DNA from: Tridacna crocea
Lineage: Eukaryota > Mollusca > Bivalvia > Cardiida > Cardiidae
Assembly: GCA_943736015.1 (NCBI GenBank)
Contig: OX031057.1
Location: 58,672,001 to 58,736,000, forward strand
DNA length: 64,000 nucleotides
Direction: 5' to 3'
Shown in pieces: positions 33,027 through 42,804 of this stretch. Under the pieces are notes generated by a model, which made no database searches, was not told the origin of the DNA, and saw only the letters and a program-made list of their open reading frames with translations. The first letter of the stretch is position 1. Every line of letters begins with the position of its first letter. Position numbers and translations under genes: made by a program.

Positions 33027-33263
33027 GAAATGTAGACAGAAACTTGTAACATTAACGTAGAATTATGAATGATAGAAATGCTTGTAAGCAGGAGCCAGAA
33101 CTTCTCCCTACCTTTGATTTTAGTCAAAATACATGTTTTTTTAAAATTCATTTTGTCCAAAATGGTGATTAGTTTGGATAAAAGCTGCCCCTGCAAACAA
33201 TCTTTCAGACTTTTTTATGCCAACGACAAATGTTTAGTTTTTTTAAGATATAGAGGATATTTG
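33027..33263. other. unassigned sequence
   Basis: No recognised feature. Confidence 0.4.
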
Positions 33264-33526
33264 GGTTTTTTTTTTCGGTGAAAGACCGACATTTATTTCA
33301 TCGAGTGAACATCATTGGTAATATTTTCACGAGTGGTGCAGCCATGAGTGAAAATGTTACCGATCATGTTCAGGAGATAAAATAAATTCGATCTTTCACC
33401 GAAAAAAACCCCATTCTGTTTATTCCATGCTTTTAATTGTTTCTAGGAGGAACTTTACCAAAACTTTTCAGTAATTCCCCGTGGCGTACCCCTTCTGCAT
33501 AACAAAACGCACTACAATATTACGTC
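33264..33526 (+). mobile_element. family F repeat, left part of split host copy
   Basis: A foldback at 33264-33413 (TTTTTTTTTCGGTGAAAGAC / GATCTTTCACCGAAAAAAAC), then CCCCGTGGCGTACCCCTTCT and ATTACGTC. It resumes after the insertion at 34213 with ATTACGTCAAGCGCGAG, GAAATGTAAGGTAAGTGATG and GTTGTGAGTCACACGC to about 34365. Confidence 0.8.
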
Positions 33527-34212
33527 GGTGTCTTCCCAGTTCGCCCAATTCCATTTCGCCCATTCCCATTTCGCCAAAATTTTCTTCCCTTTTCGCCCTT
33601 TGCCGTCTTGTCCCCTACCCATTTTGCCCTTTTTCATTTTGTCCCATTGCCACCTCGCCCAATCATCTTTTCGCCCAATTACCGTTTCGCCCTTTTGCCA
33701 ATTCACCCTTTGCCGATTCGCCCAATGCCATCTCGCCCCTTTATCATTTCGCCCCTTCACCACTTCGCCCAATGCCATTTTGCCCAGTTACGAGCTCGTA
33801 TCAGCTCGTCCCATCACCATTTTGGCCCTTACGTGTTGTAACCTACACCCTGTTCCTTTACCACAAGCCTATAATAATTACCCTCAAAATAAGGTACATA
33901 AATTGAGGAATTAACTTATTACATAAATTGTCACTAGTTTTGGCCCAGATATAAAAAAATGGCGTTTGGGCGAAATGGAGAGGGGCCTTTTGGGAAAAGG
34001 GCGAAATGGGAAAGGCGGGCGAGATGGCTTGTGGGCGAAATGAAAAGTGGGCGAAAATGTATTTGGACAAAACGGGAAAAGGGCAGGACAGATAATTGGC
34101 GAAATGGGAAAAGGGCGAAGTTGAAAAGGGCGAAAAAAGAATGGGCGAAACGGGAAAAATTCTGGCGAAATGGGAATGGGCGAAATTGGATTGGGCGAAC
34201 TGGGAATAAACC
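33527..34212. mobile_element. 686 bp transposon with TTTCGCCC arrays and 8 bp TSD
   Basis: Flanked by perfect direct repeats ATTACGTC (33519-33526 and 34213-34220). Terminal inverted repeats: GGTGTCTTCCCAGTTCGCCC left, GGTTTATTCCCAGTTCGCCC right (reversed). Both arms are arrays of a (T)TTCGCCC motif every ~15-16 bp, about 33534-33790 left and inverted 33958-34200 right, with a unique middle (33790-33955). Overlapping ORFs in this arrangement (141, 128, 118, 92 residues) are periodic by-products of the array. No transposase, so non-autonomous. GG-type ends and 8 bp duplications occur in several superfamilies (hAT, P and Merlin among them); not assigned. Confidence 0.9.
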
Positions 34213-34365
34213 ATTACGTCAAGCGCGAGAAATGTAAGGTAAGTGATGTCACATTTCCATCCGGTTGTGAGTCACACGCATAACTTTGAAATAACAGTAT
34301 TTTGATTTAAACTATCGAACTGAGAATTTCATTTTAGTGTTTTTTAGCAGGATAAAGGTTAGAAA

Positions 34366-34687
34366 AAAAGACATTGGCGTTTTGAAATTAACGTCTACAA
34401 GTATATAACAATTGCTTCAGTGTAATCTGATACTACGTCAGGCTCCGATACTTCTGTAGCAGACTGTCTGACAGACAGAACGACTTGGATTCCTAATCAA
34501 ATTAACACCGCAAGTGACAATGACGTGTGATCAGGGATGATATTACATGATACCGACGAGAATCATTTCTGTCCGTTTATCCGAGTATTTTTTTTTCTTT
34601 AAAAAAAAAACAGGAGGGGGGCGTGGGAAGAGAAGCTGGTATAGGCAATAACCGGCAAAGCTATTATCCAAGCCTGCAGGGGCTGTT
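34366..34687. other. unassigned sequence
   Basis: Poly-T/poly-A at 34587-34611. No recognised feature. Confidence 0.4.
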
Positions 34688-34760
34688 TTAACCCATTACC
34701 ATACGACAAAATTTTAGGCTTGTCCAAATTGAAAGCATTTGCAGACAACACAGGTCGAAT
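34688..34760 (-). mobile_element. family A right-end fragment
   Basis: TTAACCCATTACCATACGAC, AAAATTTTAGGCTTGTCCAA, AAGCATTTGCAGACAACA, then stops. Confidence 0.7.
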
Positions 34761-34795
34761 CGTCAAAGATTATGACATTCGCAATCAACGAGGCC

Positions 34796-34990
34796 GTGGT
34801 TTATTGTTCATCAACCATTTTAGATAACATGCTAAGTCTAGTTCTCATTTTTTTATTGTTAGAAAGTTACACAACGTCTGACTGACTAAACAAAATAGTT
34901 TAGCCAATCAGAAGTTATGTTTTATTTTCTAAAAATTACCAAAACAATTACAAAAAAAAAATGTTCTTAAAAATGTTTGGTGAATACGAA
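34796..34990. mobile_element. family B foldback, old copy
   Basis: TTCATCAACCATTTTAGATA to AAAATGTTTGGTGAATACGA with centre GACTGACTAAACAAAATAGT / TTAGCCAATCAGAAG. GGGCCC ends lost. Confidence 0.65.
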
Positions 34991-35004
34991 CTCTTGATAT
35001 ATGT

Positions 35005-35245
35005 CTTGTATAGGGCTCTGTATGGCTCAATTGTAAGGTCTAGGACTCTTGACCTGGAAGTCCAGGTTCGAGCCTCACTGGCTCAACTTGGTTTTTTACA
35101 AGAGTGTCATTGGCTAAGACACTTCAGGGTCTGGTCTTGTACTGGTGAAGACCAGAATACATGATTATGTGAGGTGTCGCCGTGAGATGACTGAAATAAT
35201 GTTGAAAGCCGCCGAAAACACCATTAAAGAAAAAAGGACCTAAAC
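35005..35245 (+). mobile_element. tRNA-derived SINE
   Basis: TGTATGGCTCAATTGTAAGG is an A-box region and AAGTCCAGGTTCGAGCCTC a B box, with a tRNA-like anticodon arm between them. The body includes TACTGGTGAAGACCAGAATA, GCCGCCGAAAACACCATTAA and an A-rich end. Confidence 0.7.
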
Positions 35246-35682
35246 CTCACACTTTTTCGTACACCTTGTCATGAAAATTTTGTTTCAGATATTCCTCGCT
35301 TAAAATACCCTTGAAGTATCTTCCACACAATGATAATTATAAATCTAGAATAAGCTTGTGACGTAATAGGACCCTCTTTTCACCAGCTTGTGAATCATTA
35401 TCTTATCGTCGTAAAGCACGGTAATATCACGTGCCATCAACGGGAAAACGCGAGATGTTCATTTCCGTTGTTAATGTCTCGCAATAATTCTTCTATTTCA
35501 TTCGAAAATCTGTCACCTTATTACATTTCATCTTTAATAATTAGTGGAACCTTACACAGGTGTCTGTTTCCAATATAAATCCTTTAGACAATCCAATAAA
35601 AAGGCATGAACATTCAAAGTTGGTAAAAGTACCCGGATATTGCACTTGTGAGTTTGCTGTGGTCAAAATATATAACAAATAC
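35246..35682. other. unassigned sequence
   Basis: No recognised feature. Confidence 0.4.
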
Positions 35683-35752
35683 ACGGACAGTGTTGATTCA
35701 AGTTCAGACTGCAAGTTTTGTGCAGTCTGAACTTGAATCTACACTGTACGCG
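35683..35752. mobile_element. family D palindrome core, symmetric variant
   Basis: CAGTGTTGATTCAAGTTCAG and ACTGCA face TGCAGTCTGAACTTGAATCT. Both arms carry the matching change from GATCAAGATC to GATTCAAGTTC. Confidence 0.75.
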
Positions 35753-35994
35753 AAAGGAACAAACGGTGTCGCCATCATCACGAAGGGTTGACGAATGTTA
35801 TAATTGTATCACATACATGCCAACCCTTAACTCCACAGCCTGTGGTAACTTTCATCCCATGACTTCGTCAATAACCCGCCTTTTCAATGATAAGAAAAGA
35901 AATAACGTGTTTTAGTAATTCTTTTTATCAAAAAGGTACTACCTCCGCCAGATCCATTTGCAGGAGACAGCCACCGGCCCATCTCACAAAAAGC
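35753..35994. other. unassigned sequence
   Basis: No recognised feature. Confidence 0.4.
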
Positions 35995-36245
35995 TTTATT
36001 ATTTATACATACAAATGAGCCATGCTCTGTGAAAAGGGGGCTTGATGCAGCCGCAAAAAGTAGCGATCACTGCCAACCAGTTCAGTCCGTCCATACTGGC
36101 TGTCCTGTTCCAAAAGTTTTTTGCTTTTGCTCAACATGGTTTCTGTATGTCACAGGACCCTGGAATCCTAGGATTCAGTCGGCTAATGGACAATATGTTG
36201 TTTCTTTTTTGGATGCATGATCACGTGATTACATGCTTAGTGTAA
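35995..36245 (+). mobile_element. family E TIR MITE
   Basis: ACAAATGAGCCATGCTCTGT start, AAAAGGGGGCTTGATGCAGC, interior CAACATGGTTTCTGTATG and GGATGCATGATCACGTGATT, decayed right end. Overlapping short ORFs are not genes. Confidence 0.6.
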
Positions 36246-36262
36246 TGCATCATGAAGATGCA

Positions 36263-36492
36263 TTAACCTATTACCACACAATCCCTACTTTTGACGACCC
36301 TGAGAAAGAAGTCTGTAGAAAACATTGTGGGAAAAGGGGAAAATGCTGGTAACCAGCATTTTCTCCTTTTTCCCACAATGTTTTCTACCCTTCACAAAAC
36401 AAATTTCAAATTTTCATTCAATTTCATTTTGTCATCTGCAAATGCTTTCAATTTGAACCAGTCTAAAATTTTGTCTTTTGGTAATGAGTTAA
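36263..36492 (+). mobile_element. family A MITE, complete
   Basis: TTAACCTATTACCACACAAT to TCTTTTGGTAATGAGTTAA, 230 bp. Palindrome at about 36317-36386 has one extra T in the right arm. Confidence 0.9.
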
Positions 36493-37910
36493 GCTCCTTT
36501 TTGTCAGACCATGGCTCATATATTTTGTCACGACAGCAGAGTCGCAATATAGGGCAAATAAGACGAGGCAACCGTTTAGACATGACATGGAATTATTATC
36601 CAGAATATAGAGTTTACTCTTGGATTTGCGCCCAGGCTCCTGCATGTAATTCAACAAGACACTATTCAACGTTTGTTGTTGCTCGGACGTCAGACAAAAT
36701 CCTATTATCAGCGAGAATATTTTTTTTACCATTGTTGAGAGCGACACGGTATCCAATATCTGGTGATATCACACACACACAGTAAATGGGATAGAACCGC
36801 CATCGACTCGGTTTTATGACGCCAAATTTTCTCGGAAGACACAGTCACTGTCAGGGGAAATCAACCAAAGTGCCTTATCAACTACTTTCCCATTGAAAGC
36901 CTTTCTGTAAAATAGCGGTGTGCTTTTTAGACAGTTTCCAGTGAAGGACCTGAGGCCACCATTGCTCTTTAGACTTTTGTTCCCATAGATCTACATTGCT
37001 TTCTGCTTTTTATCTCCAGTTGCACACAAAGTATTGACCTTGGGGCGGAAATAGCCTATGTTATCGTTCATCTTTCAAAATAACTATAAAAACTAGTTGA
37101 TCAAGTTTACCGACACTGTAAATCAAAGATCAGATTGGACAACGCGTGCAGTCCTTTCTTTTATCTACACGGTCGGATAGTTCGCGAGATATTCTGAGAA
37201 AAGCAGCACTGAAAGTCGCGGCAGTTCTTTTAATCCTGTTAACCCCTACACAGTAGCAGAAAAAAGGACACACGGCCATTTTCAAAATATAAGTAAAACC
37301 AACATAATCCGATTTCAAGATTACATGCATTTTTACCTAAGATGTCCTACTTCAACCGACTGTTAAGATCAAAACTCATAATGCACGTTATGTGGAGTCT
37401 TATATTAATCTATAGTGTCTGCAAAGTCAACAAAATTTGTGATAAGTGCTTAAAAGAGTTAACTAACCAAAAATATCTATTATGTTTATTTGTAATTCTA
37501 AGGACGGGATGGTGGTACTGACACTTATGTCTATTTATCTGTAGGGTATTGGTCGAGTACAAAACATTGCAGCTAAATAATGCAAAGCAAACGATGTCGA
37601 CAAGATACACATGCATTGACCTGCAGTTTTATTTTTCATCTGCTGTCATCAGTATTCGGAAGATTTAAGAAAGCTTTTCCCTTCCATGAATACTCTATTT
37701 AGAAGAGAGAAAAGGCTGGTGGAATGACGGAAATACACAGTTAGAACGTGATACGGTATGAAAGGTTCTAAAAGAACACAGTAAAAAAAAGAAACGCAAA
37801 GGTTGTGGTGCGTGTTACTTTAAGCACTCAACAAAACTTAGCTGGGACATTCCCTTGGCATATATAGCGTCGTGAAGACGTAAGACTAACCCAAACAGTG
37901 AGTATGGTCG
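36493..37910. other. unassigned, with one D core
   Basis: 37107-37180 is a decayed D palindrome (CACTGTAAATCAAAGATCAG ... ATCTACACGGTCGGAT). The rest holds no supported gene. Confidence 0.45.
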
Positions 37911-37976
37911 GTTTACTTAAAAATCTCGTTAACTACAGCTTGAAACAAGCTGTAGTTAGGAGGTTTTTAAGTAAAC
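37911..37976. repeat. hairpin repeat, copy 1
   Basis: GTTTACTTAAAAATCTCGTT, AACTACAGCTTG, then CAAGCTGTAGTTAGGAGG and TTTTTAAGTAAAC. The same hairpin recurs at 41988-42058 in different flanks. Confidence 0.8.
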
Positions 37977-38252
37977 AGACGATATTGTTTCCAGCATTTC
38001 AGTCCTTTCTCTCTACACATGTCAAGTTTCAGGTCTTTTTGGTCTTCGTCTGACTATGACGGGGACATAAATAAAGACATACGACTGTAAGTTGTCTGAA
38101 CAATTGCGAAATTAATAGACATTGAAAATCAAATACGTAGAAAAGTAACAATTGTTCTATATCAGCAACAACAAACAGCCGCTAGATAATTCTTTGGATC
38201 TACATAGTTTGCATAAGAAAATCTTAAAATGACTTTTGGCGCATAAGCGGAA
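37977..38252. other. unassigned sequence
   Basis: No recognised feature. Confidence 0.4.
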
Positions 38253-38473
38253 TTAACCCTTCATCTAAGTACACGGCTTGCAACGAATCTAAAAGGAAGT
38301 AAAGGTTCTAAATACATTATAGAAAAAGAAGAAAATGCTGGTCACCAGCATTTTCTCCTTTTTTCCACAATGTATTCCCTTTCATAGACGAACACCATAA
38401 TGCGAGATATGTTTAAATTGCTGTTTGCCAACAACGGGCGAATCTTAAGTTTTGACATCTGGCAAAAAGTTAA
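38253..38473 (+). mobile_element. family A MITE, diverged
   Basis: TTAACCCTTCATCTAAGTAC to CTGGCAAAAAGTTAA. Core AAGAAGAAAATGCTGGTCAC and CAGCATTTTCTCCTTTTTTC conserved; flanks strongly changed. Confidence 0.7.
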
Positions 38474-38785
38474 ACAAACCCACAAACCCCCGAAAAAAAG
38501 AATACTCCTTTTACGTCTTCACGGCCGTATATTAAGCTCAGAAGAGACAAGCACCCTCCCCTTTAAGACGTTAACCCACATTAAAACTCCCCTCGGAATC
38601 CCGGGAGGTGAGACAATCTGCCCATACGAGCCCACCATATCTCACATGGTCCCCGTATTTTGTCACATCTAACAGAGCTCTGTGCTCTAATAGACTGTAA
38701 TAGGAGCTAGACCCCTTCGGGTCATTTTGACAGGCAGTCCGTTTACCCTTTGGTAGTTACTAAGAACAAAGGAGTTGTCGTTTTC
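38474..38785. other. unassigned, locally C-rich
   Basis: The 90-residue ORF ending at 38672 shows no domain or splice context. Nothing assigned. Confidence 0.4.
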
Positions 38786-38848
38786 GTGGACAATGTATTT
38801 CCATAATCAGACTGCACATTCTTTGCAGCCTGATCTTGGAGCTTTACT
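38786..38848. mobile_element. family D palindrome core
   Basis: CGTGGACAATGTATTTCCAT, AATCAGACTGCAC, GCAGCCTGATCTTGGAGCTT; flanked by ACTCAATAAGGAATAACATA as in D. Confidence 0.6.
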
Positions 38849-39199
38849 CTACTCAATAAGGAATAACATATTGATGTCCTGGTAACATTTTCATGGCAAC
38901 AGTTTAGTTTTTTTTTTTCTGTAGACAATAAAAACGTTTTCAGCTCATTGCTACCGGTAGTCCACTTGCTTCGTAATACTTTGAAATTGTCTGTGAAATG
39001 GAATAACTATACACGAACTAAGATTTAAGACATACAGGCATCTGAAAACAACAACAACATCAACAAAAAAAAAAAAACAAAATCTGAAATAATCATGATA
39101 TAGTTGTTGAAAGAAATATACATGTATTCATAAACATTTAAGAAGAAATGATAAAGTTTTTAAAATCTATGTACGTGTAATTATTTCATTGCTCAACCA

Positions 39200-39442
39200 A
39201 CATATTAGCTTAGTCTGACAAAAGGAGGTTTAATGCATCTCCGTGATCGCATAATCACATTCAGTCTAACAATTGACAAAATCATAAGATAGACTGGTCC
39301 TTGGACATACAGAAAAATTACTAATACCAAACAGTATCGATACAGGTCAGCCTGCGCATTCCGCGCAGGCTGACCTGTGTCGATATTGTTTGCAGATGCC
39401 CTAATTCCTTAAATTCCTTTTTTATAGAGCGTGGCTCATTTA
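39200..39442 (-). mobile_element. family E TIR MITE with internal hairpin
   Basis: Right end in reverse begins AAATGAGCCACGCTCTATAA. The hairpin at 39331-39392 is ATCGATACAGGTCAGCCTGC, GCATTCC, then GCGCAGGCTGACCTGTGTCG. Left end TCTGACAAAAGGAGGTTTAA is decayed. Confidence 0.65.
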
Positions 39443-39629
39443 CAGACAGGTACAGTGAGTCATACATATTACTTCTCAAAGCTGTCAATATACACGTATG
39501 TGTATAGTAATACTTTCACTGGTGGAAAATATCCATTTCACGTATTTATTTATCTACTATATGATTATATAGACCTTTTAGAGTTGTAAGTAGAATACTG
39601 AAAAGAAAAAACCGCTTGACTTATGCACT
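39443..39629. other. unassigned sequence
   Basis: No recognised feature. Confidence 0.4.
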
Positions 39630-39718
39630 TTTTAGAATATTCATGCAATATGTATGACTATAAACTTTGATAATTTTTTTTGTCAAATAAACGATGTTCT
39701 GTTCTGTTCTGCCATTTT
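39630..39718 (+). mobile_element. LINE-like 3' tail with (TGTTC)n
   Basis: GTCAAATAAACGATGTTCTG and TTCTGTTCTGCC: AATAAA plus a TGTTC tail, ending about 15 bases before the splice acceptor of the exon candidate at 39734. Confidence 0.55.
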
Positions 39719-39733
39719 TGTCTCATTTACCAG

Positions 39734-39877
39734 TATCTAGATTCCACAAAACAAAATCCCCTCGATTTCACCAGAAGTGAAAGGGTTCCAAAAGAAGATG
39801 GTGTTAAGTTAGTGCCACAAGGCGACATCCGAACATCTGATGTGGAGCAGGGGTTTTTAACTGGGTGGTGTCGATAA
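39734..39877 (+). CDS. candidate terminal coding exon, protein unidentified
   Basis: A strong acceptor (TTTTTGTCTCATTTACCAG, AG at 39732-39733) is followed by 144 bases: 47 sense codons and TAA (39875-39877), phase 0. The peptide opens YLDSTKQNPLDFTRSERVPK and includes VKLVPQGDIRTSDVEQGF. Its balanced composition is unlike the AT-driven ORFs around it. I do not recognise the family. The pyrimidine tract lies next to the end of a LINE-like (TGTTC)n tail. A family A element starts 12 bp after the stop, so any 3' UTR would contain it. No upstream exon was found. A chance open stretch remains possible. Confidence 0.45.
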   Translation, partial: YLDSTKQNPLDFTRSERVPKEDGVKLVPQGDIRTSDVEQGFLTGWCR

Positions 39878-39888
39878 GATAGCACCTT

Positions 39889-40015
39889 TTAACCCTTTGT
39901 CGTACGATCCTGTGATTCTTCGACCCCAGAACGAAGATGTTTGAAATGTTGTGGAAAAATGGAAGTAAATGGGACATTTCTTTTATCAAAATCATGTTTT
40001 GCATGTTTCATTAGA
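39889..40015 (+). mobile_element. family A MITE, partial and decayed
   Basis: TTAACCCTTTGTCGTACGAT head, AAATGTTGTGGAAAAATGGA arm, then loss of similarity. Confidence 0.6.
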
Positions 40016-40092
40016 TGATTTTCAACATTTAAGTTAAGAAATATTTTAATTAGTCTCATGAAGAAGCTTTTATCCTGTCGACTAGCATAGAG

Positions 40093-40315
40093 TTAATGCT
40101 CCATCAGACGACTGAATTTTTATACAAGTCCAAATTGAAAGCATTTGCAGACGACAAACTCAAAATAGTATAGAAATTTCTGTTGGAGAGTATTAAAAAC
40201 AAGGCAGGAAGAGGAGAAAATACTGGTTACTAGCATTTTCTCCCTTTTCCACAATGTTTACAACAGCTATTTTCCCCAAGATCGTAAAATTTAGGATTGT
40301 GTGATAAAGGGTTAA
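40093..40315 (-). mobile_element. family A MITE
   Basis: TTAATGCTCCATCAGACGAC to GTGTGATAAAGGGTTAA in reverse order. Core GAGGAGAAAATACTGGTTAC / TAGCATTTTCTCCCTTTTCC, with a decayed outer arm. Confidence 0.8.
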
Positions 40316-40533
40316 ATGAAATTATCACTCGTATAATCCCCTCATATCTGGCCCGGTACTTAAATCTGTTAAATTTCCTGACGTTTCGTGGAAAGTTCAT
40401 ATGTTACCATCTTCTAAGATGTCAGATTGATTTCGCGTTTTGACGAATTTTCCAAGTCTTATAGTTGACATTTTTTCTCATCGGACATTTCCGGGAAAAA
40501 TTTATGTGCCTCCTTCCACTGCTTCACAAACAG

Positions 40534-40948
40534 TTAATAAATATGGTGAATATGATTTATCAGCAGTACTTTGACCAGTTCAAATTCAAAATATTTGCAG
40601 ACAAGAAAAAGGTGAAAAATTGAAATTTGTTCTGGGAAGGGTAGAAAACATTGTGGGAAACGGAGAAAATGCTGGTTACCAGCATTTTCTCCTTTTCCTA
40701 CAGTGATTTCAAAAGACTTCTTTCTCAGGGGCTTCAAAAGTAGGGATTGTGTGTTAATGGGTTAAACAAAACTTTTATGCACATAGTAAAATAACCCAAC
40801 TTTTGTTATTTCAAAGTTATCTTTACCACAAAACATCTCCTTATCGGACAGTGTGGTCTAAGATCAGACGGCACGTTTTGTGCAATCTGATCTTTATCAA
40901 CACTGTCCACAAAAGGTCAGTGAGTCGCGCTTAGCAGCCTAAGGGTTA
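40534..40948 (-). mobile_element. composite unit 1: family A joined to family D
   Basis: 40534-40765 is a family A copy in reverse (perfect GCTGGTTACCAGC core). 40762-40948 is the remainder of a family D element, with palindrome at 40848-40915 and end GCAGCCTAAGGGTTAA. The A-D junction (GGGTTAAACAAA) is the same as in unit 2. Confidence 0.75.
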
Positions 40949-41405
40949 ACCCCTATCCTGCTAAATAGATTACCAAACAACAGAATTTAAGACTGGTTCA
41001 AATTGAAAGCATTTGCAGATTACAAAATTAAGGTGACTGAAAAATTGAAATTCGTTCTGGGAAGGGTAGAAAACACTGTGGGAAAAGGAGAAAATGCTGG
41101 TTACCAGCATTTTCTCCTTTTCCTACAGTGTTTTCAAAAAACTTCTTTCTCAGGTGCGTCTAAAGTAGGGATTGTGTGGTAATGGGTTAAACAAAGCTTT
41201 CAAGCCAGTGGTAAAAACCCGATTGATTATATTTCAAATTTATTTTTTTCGGGGAAAAATATATACTGACCGGACAGTGTACATACAAGATCAGACTGCA
41301 CATTCTATGCAGTCTGATCTTGTATCTTCATTTTGTGCAGTCTGATCTTGTATCTTCATTCTTTGAGAAAGGTCAGTGAGTCGCACTTAACAGCCAAAGG
41401 GTTAA
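40945..41405 (-). mobile_element. composite unit 2: family A nested in family D
   Basis: D starts TTAACCCCTATCCTGCTAAA at 40945. Family A (40967-41190, reverse, ACTGTGGG palindrome) interrupts it. D resumes after GGGTTAAACAAAGCTTTC and ends AACAGCCAAAGGGTTAA. The D palindrome (41268-41370) has its right arm duplicated (TGCAGTCTGATCTTGTATCT twice). Confidence 0.8.
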
Positions 41406-41893
41406 AAGCGTCTGTAAACTTCAGAGTGTACACTCAGAAAGATTTCAAACGTTGTCCATCTGTGTAATAGTTTACTCAGAACGGATAGAAACAAAAAAAT
41501 AATCATATTATGAAAAGAACGATTGTTTTTCCTCAAAGGTCCATCTTTCTTTCGGCAAAGTCTGCGAATCCATCGTATCAATTATTAATGCGAGCTCACG
41601 ACTTGCCAACACGGACAATGCCGTCCTATTTTCTATGAAGAAAAAAGCCATTTTACCGTGTAGCCAATATGTGAACGCGCTATCCGCGGGTGATAGGTTA
41701 AGTGAAATGTCACTGAGATCCATAAAATTCACACTCCAACATCTGACCTCTAACCCGAGATCGTCTGCTTCACTATTGACCAGTATTTCGTCAGGTCTTT
41801 CATCTCCTCTCCGATAACACTATATTCGGCTGCCAATATATTCGGCGCCATCATACTGACGAGTGTAAATTACCGGTTCTGCGATGTTAGACC
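41406..41893. other. unassigned, with one weak coding candidate
   Basis: On the minus strand 41508-41818 is open for about 100 codons, from just after a TAG to a TGA, including SVNFMDLSDISLNLSPADSA. The composition is fairly protein-like, but no good splice acceptor or domain is seen, so I do not call a gene. Confidence 0.25.
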
Positions 41894-41955
41894 GTTAACT
41901 CCTAAACGGATGACAAAATTTTAGTTCTGTCAATATTAAAATCATTTTAAACCAT
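41894..41955 (-). mobile_element. family A right-end fragment
   Basis: TTAACTCCTAAACGGATGAC, AAAATTTTAGTTCTGTCAAT, then stops. Confidence 0.55.
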
Positions 41956-41987
41956 GAATTTAATAATTTAATACCACGTTATCATCG

Positions 41988-42058
41988 GTTTACTTCCAAA
42001 ACCTCGTAACTACAGCTTGAAAAAAGCTGTAGTCACGAGTTTTCTTTTTTAAGTAGAC
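41988..42058. repeat. hairpin repeat, copy 2
   Basis: GTTTACTTCCAAAACCTCGT, AACTACAGCTTG, then AAGCTGTAGTCACGAG and TTTTTTAAGTAGAC; same unit as 37911-37976. Confidence 0.8.
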
Positions 42059-42059
42059 G

Positions 42060-42184
42060 ACGATATAATACTGTGATGGGATTTGTCTCTGAATGGATAA
42101 AAAAAAAAAACATTGTGATGAAAGAGGAGAAGATGCTGTTTCAAGCATTTTCTCTCTTTCCTCCTCCCCCACTATGTTTTCAAT
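42060..42184. mobile_element. decayed family A-like core
   Basis: AACATTGTGATGAAAGAGGA, GCTGTTTCAAGCATTTTCTC and ACTATGTTTTCAATC recall a decayed A palindrome. Confidence 0.5.
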
Positions 42185-42425
42185 CATTTCCTACCCCTGT
42201 TGTCTGCGCATGTCATATTTTTTCAAAGATTCGACCTATCTGCTATTATACATCACCCACCTCATTTAAAAGGGAGGCGGGGGGGGGGGGGGAAGGGGAG
42301 AAGTTGGGCTTACTTCGAAACTATTACTAAAGCCTGTAGGGACTTTTTGATAAATGTCCCCTGCATAGCTTATATTTCAGCTGGTCATATCTGAATGAAG
42401 CGCACCAGTTGGTGTTTAAGTGAGG
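42185..42425 (+). mobile_element. family H dispersed repeat
   Basis: GTTGTCTGCGCATGTCATAT, then a G-run at about 42282-42292, TGAATGAAGCGCACCAGTTG. Third H copy in the window. Confidence 0.7.
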
Positions 42426-42519
42426 AAAAGTTAACTCATTTCTATTTTGAAATTCAAAGTACCGATTGACGTTTTGAAAAGTAATCCGGCTTTACGCACA
42501 TTGCAACAAAAGCGTTTTA

Positions 42520-42595
42520 AAATCTACGTCATTCTATATAGAATGACGTCATTCGTTATACAGTAACGTCATTCTGTATAAAGTATGTAAGTTTT
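42520..42595. repeat. short inverted repeats
   Basis: CATTCTATATAGAATG is a perfect 16 bp palindrome; ACGTCATTC motifs repeat three times. Confidence 0.6.
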
Positions 42596-42690
42596 TCAAC
42601 GGAATATATCAATCTGCATTCGCGTTTTTACTCTTAAGTAGATCTATAAACTTGTCTTTCTGTAAGAGTTGGGACATGTTAGAATTAAAA

Positions 42691-42794
42691 TAATCTTCTT
42701 TCTATCATGGTTTATCGCCCCCGTTGATTATTTATTGTGCCTATAACTCACAACCGTGGTTTATTGAACGATAAACTACGATAGAAAGAAGATC
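42691..42794. mobile_element. 104 bp TIR element
   Basis: ATCTTCTTTCTATCATGGTT then TATCG at the left; reverse of the right end is ATCTTCTTTCTATCGTAGTT then TATCG. Inverted repeats of about 25 bp with two mismatches. No copy elsewhere in the window. Confidence 0.7.
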
Positions 42795-42804
42795 ATTTCT
42801 TAAG

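Noticed and set aside
33481..34237. Five overlapping ORFs of 77-141 residues rich in Pro/Phe/Arg or Lys/Trp
   Set aside because: They translate the TTTCGCCC arrays of the 686 bp transposon; the periodic residues come from the DNA repeat.
41508..41818. About 100 open codons on the minus strand with a fairly protein-like composition
   Set aside because: No convincing acceptor, donor, start context or domain; kept only as a note in the region entry.
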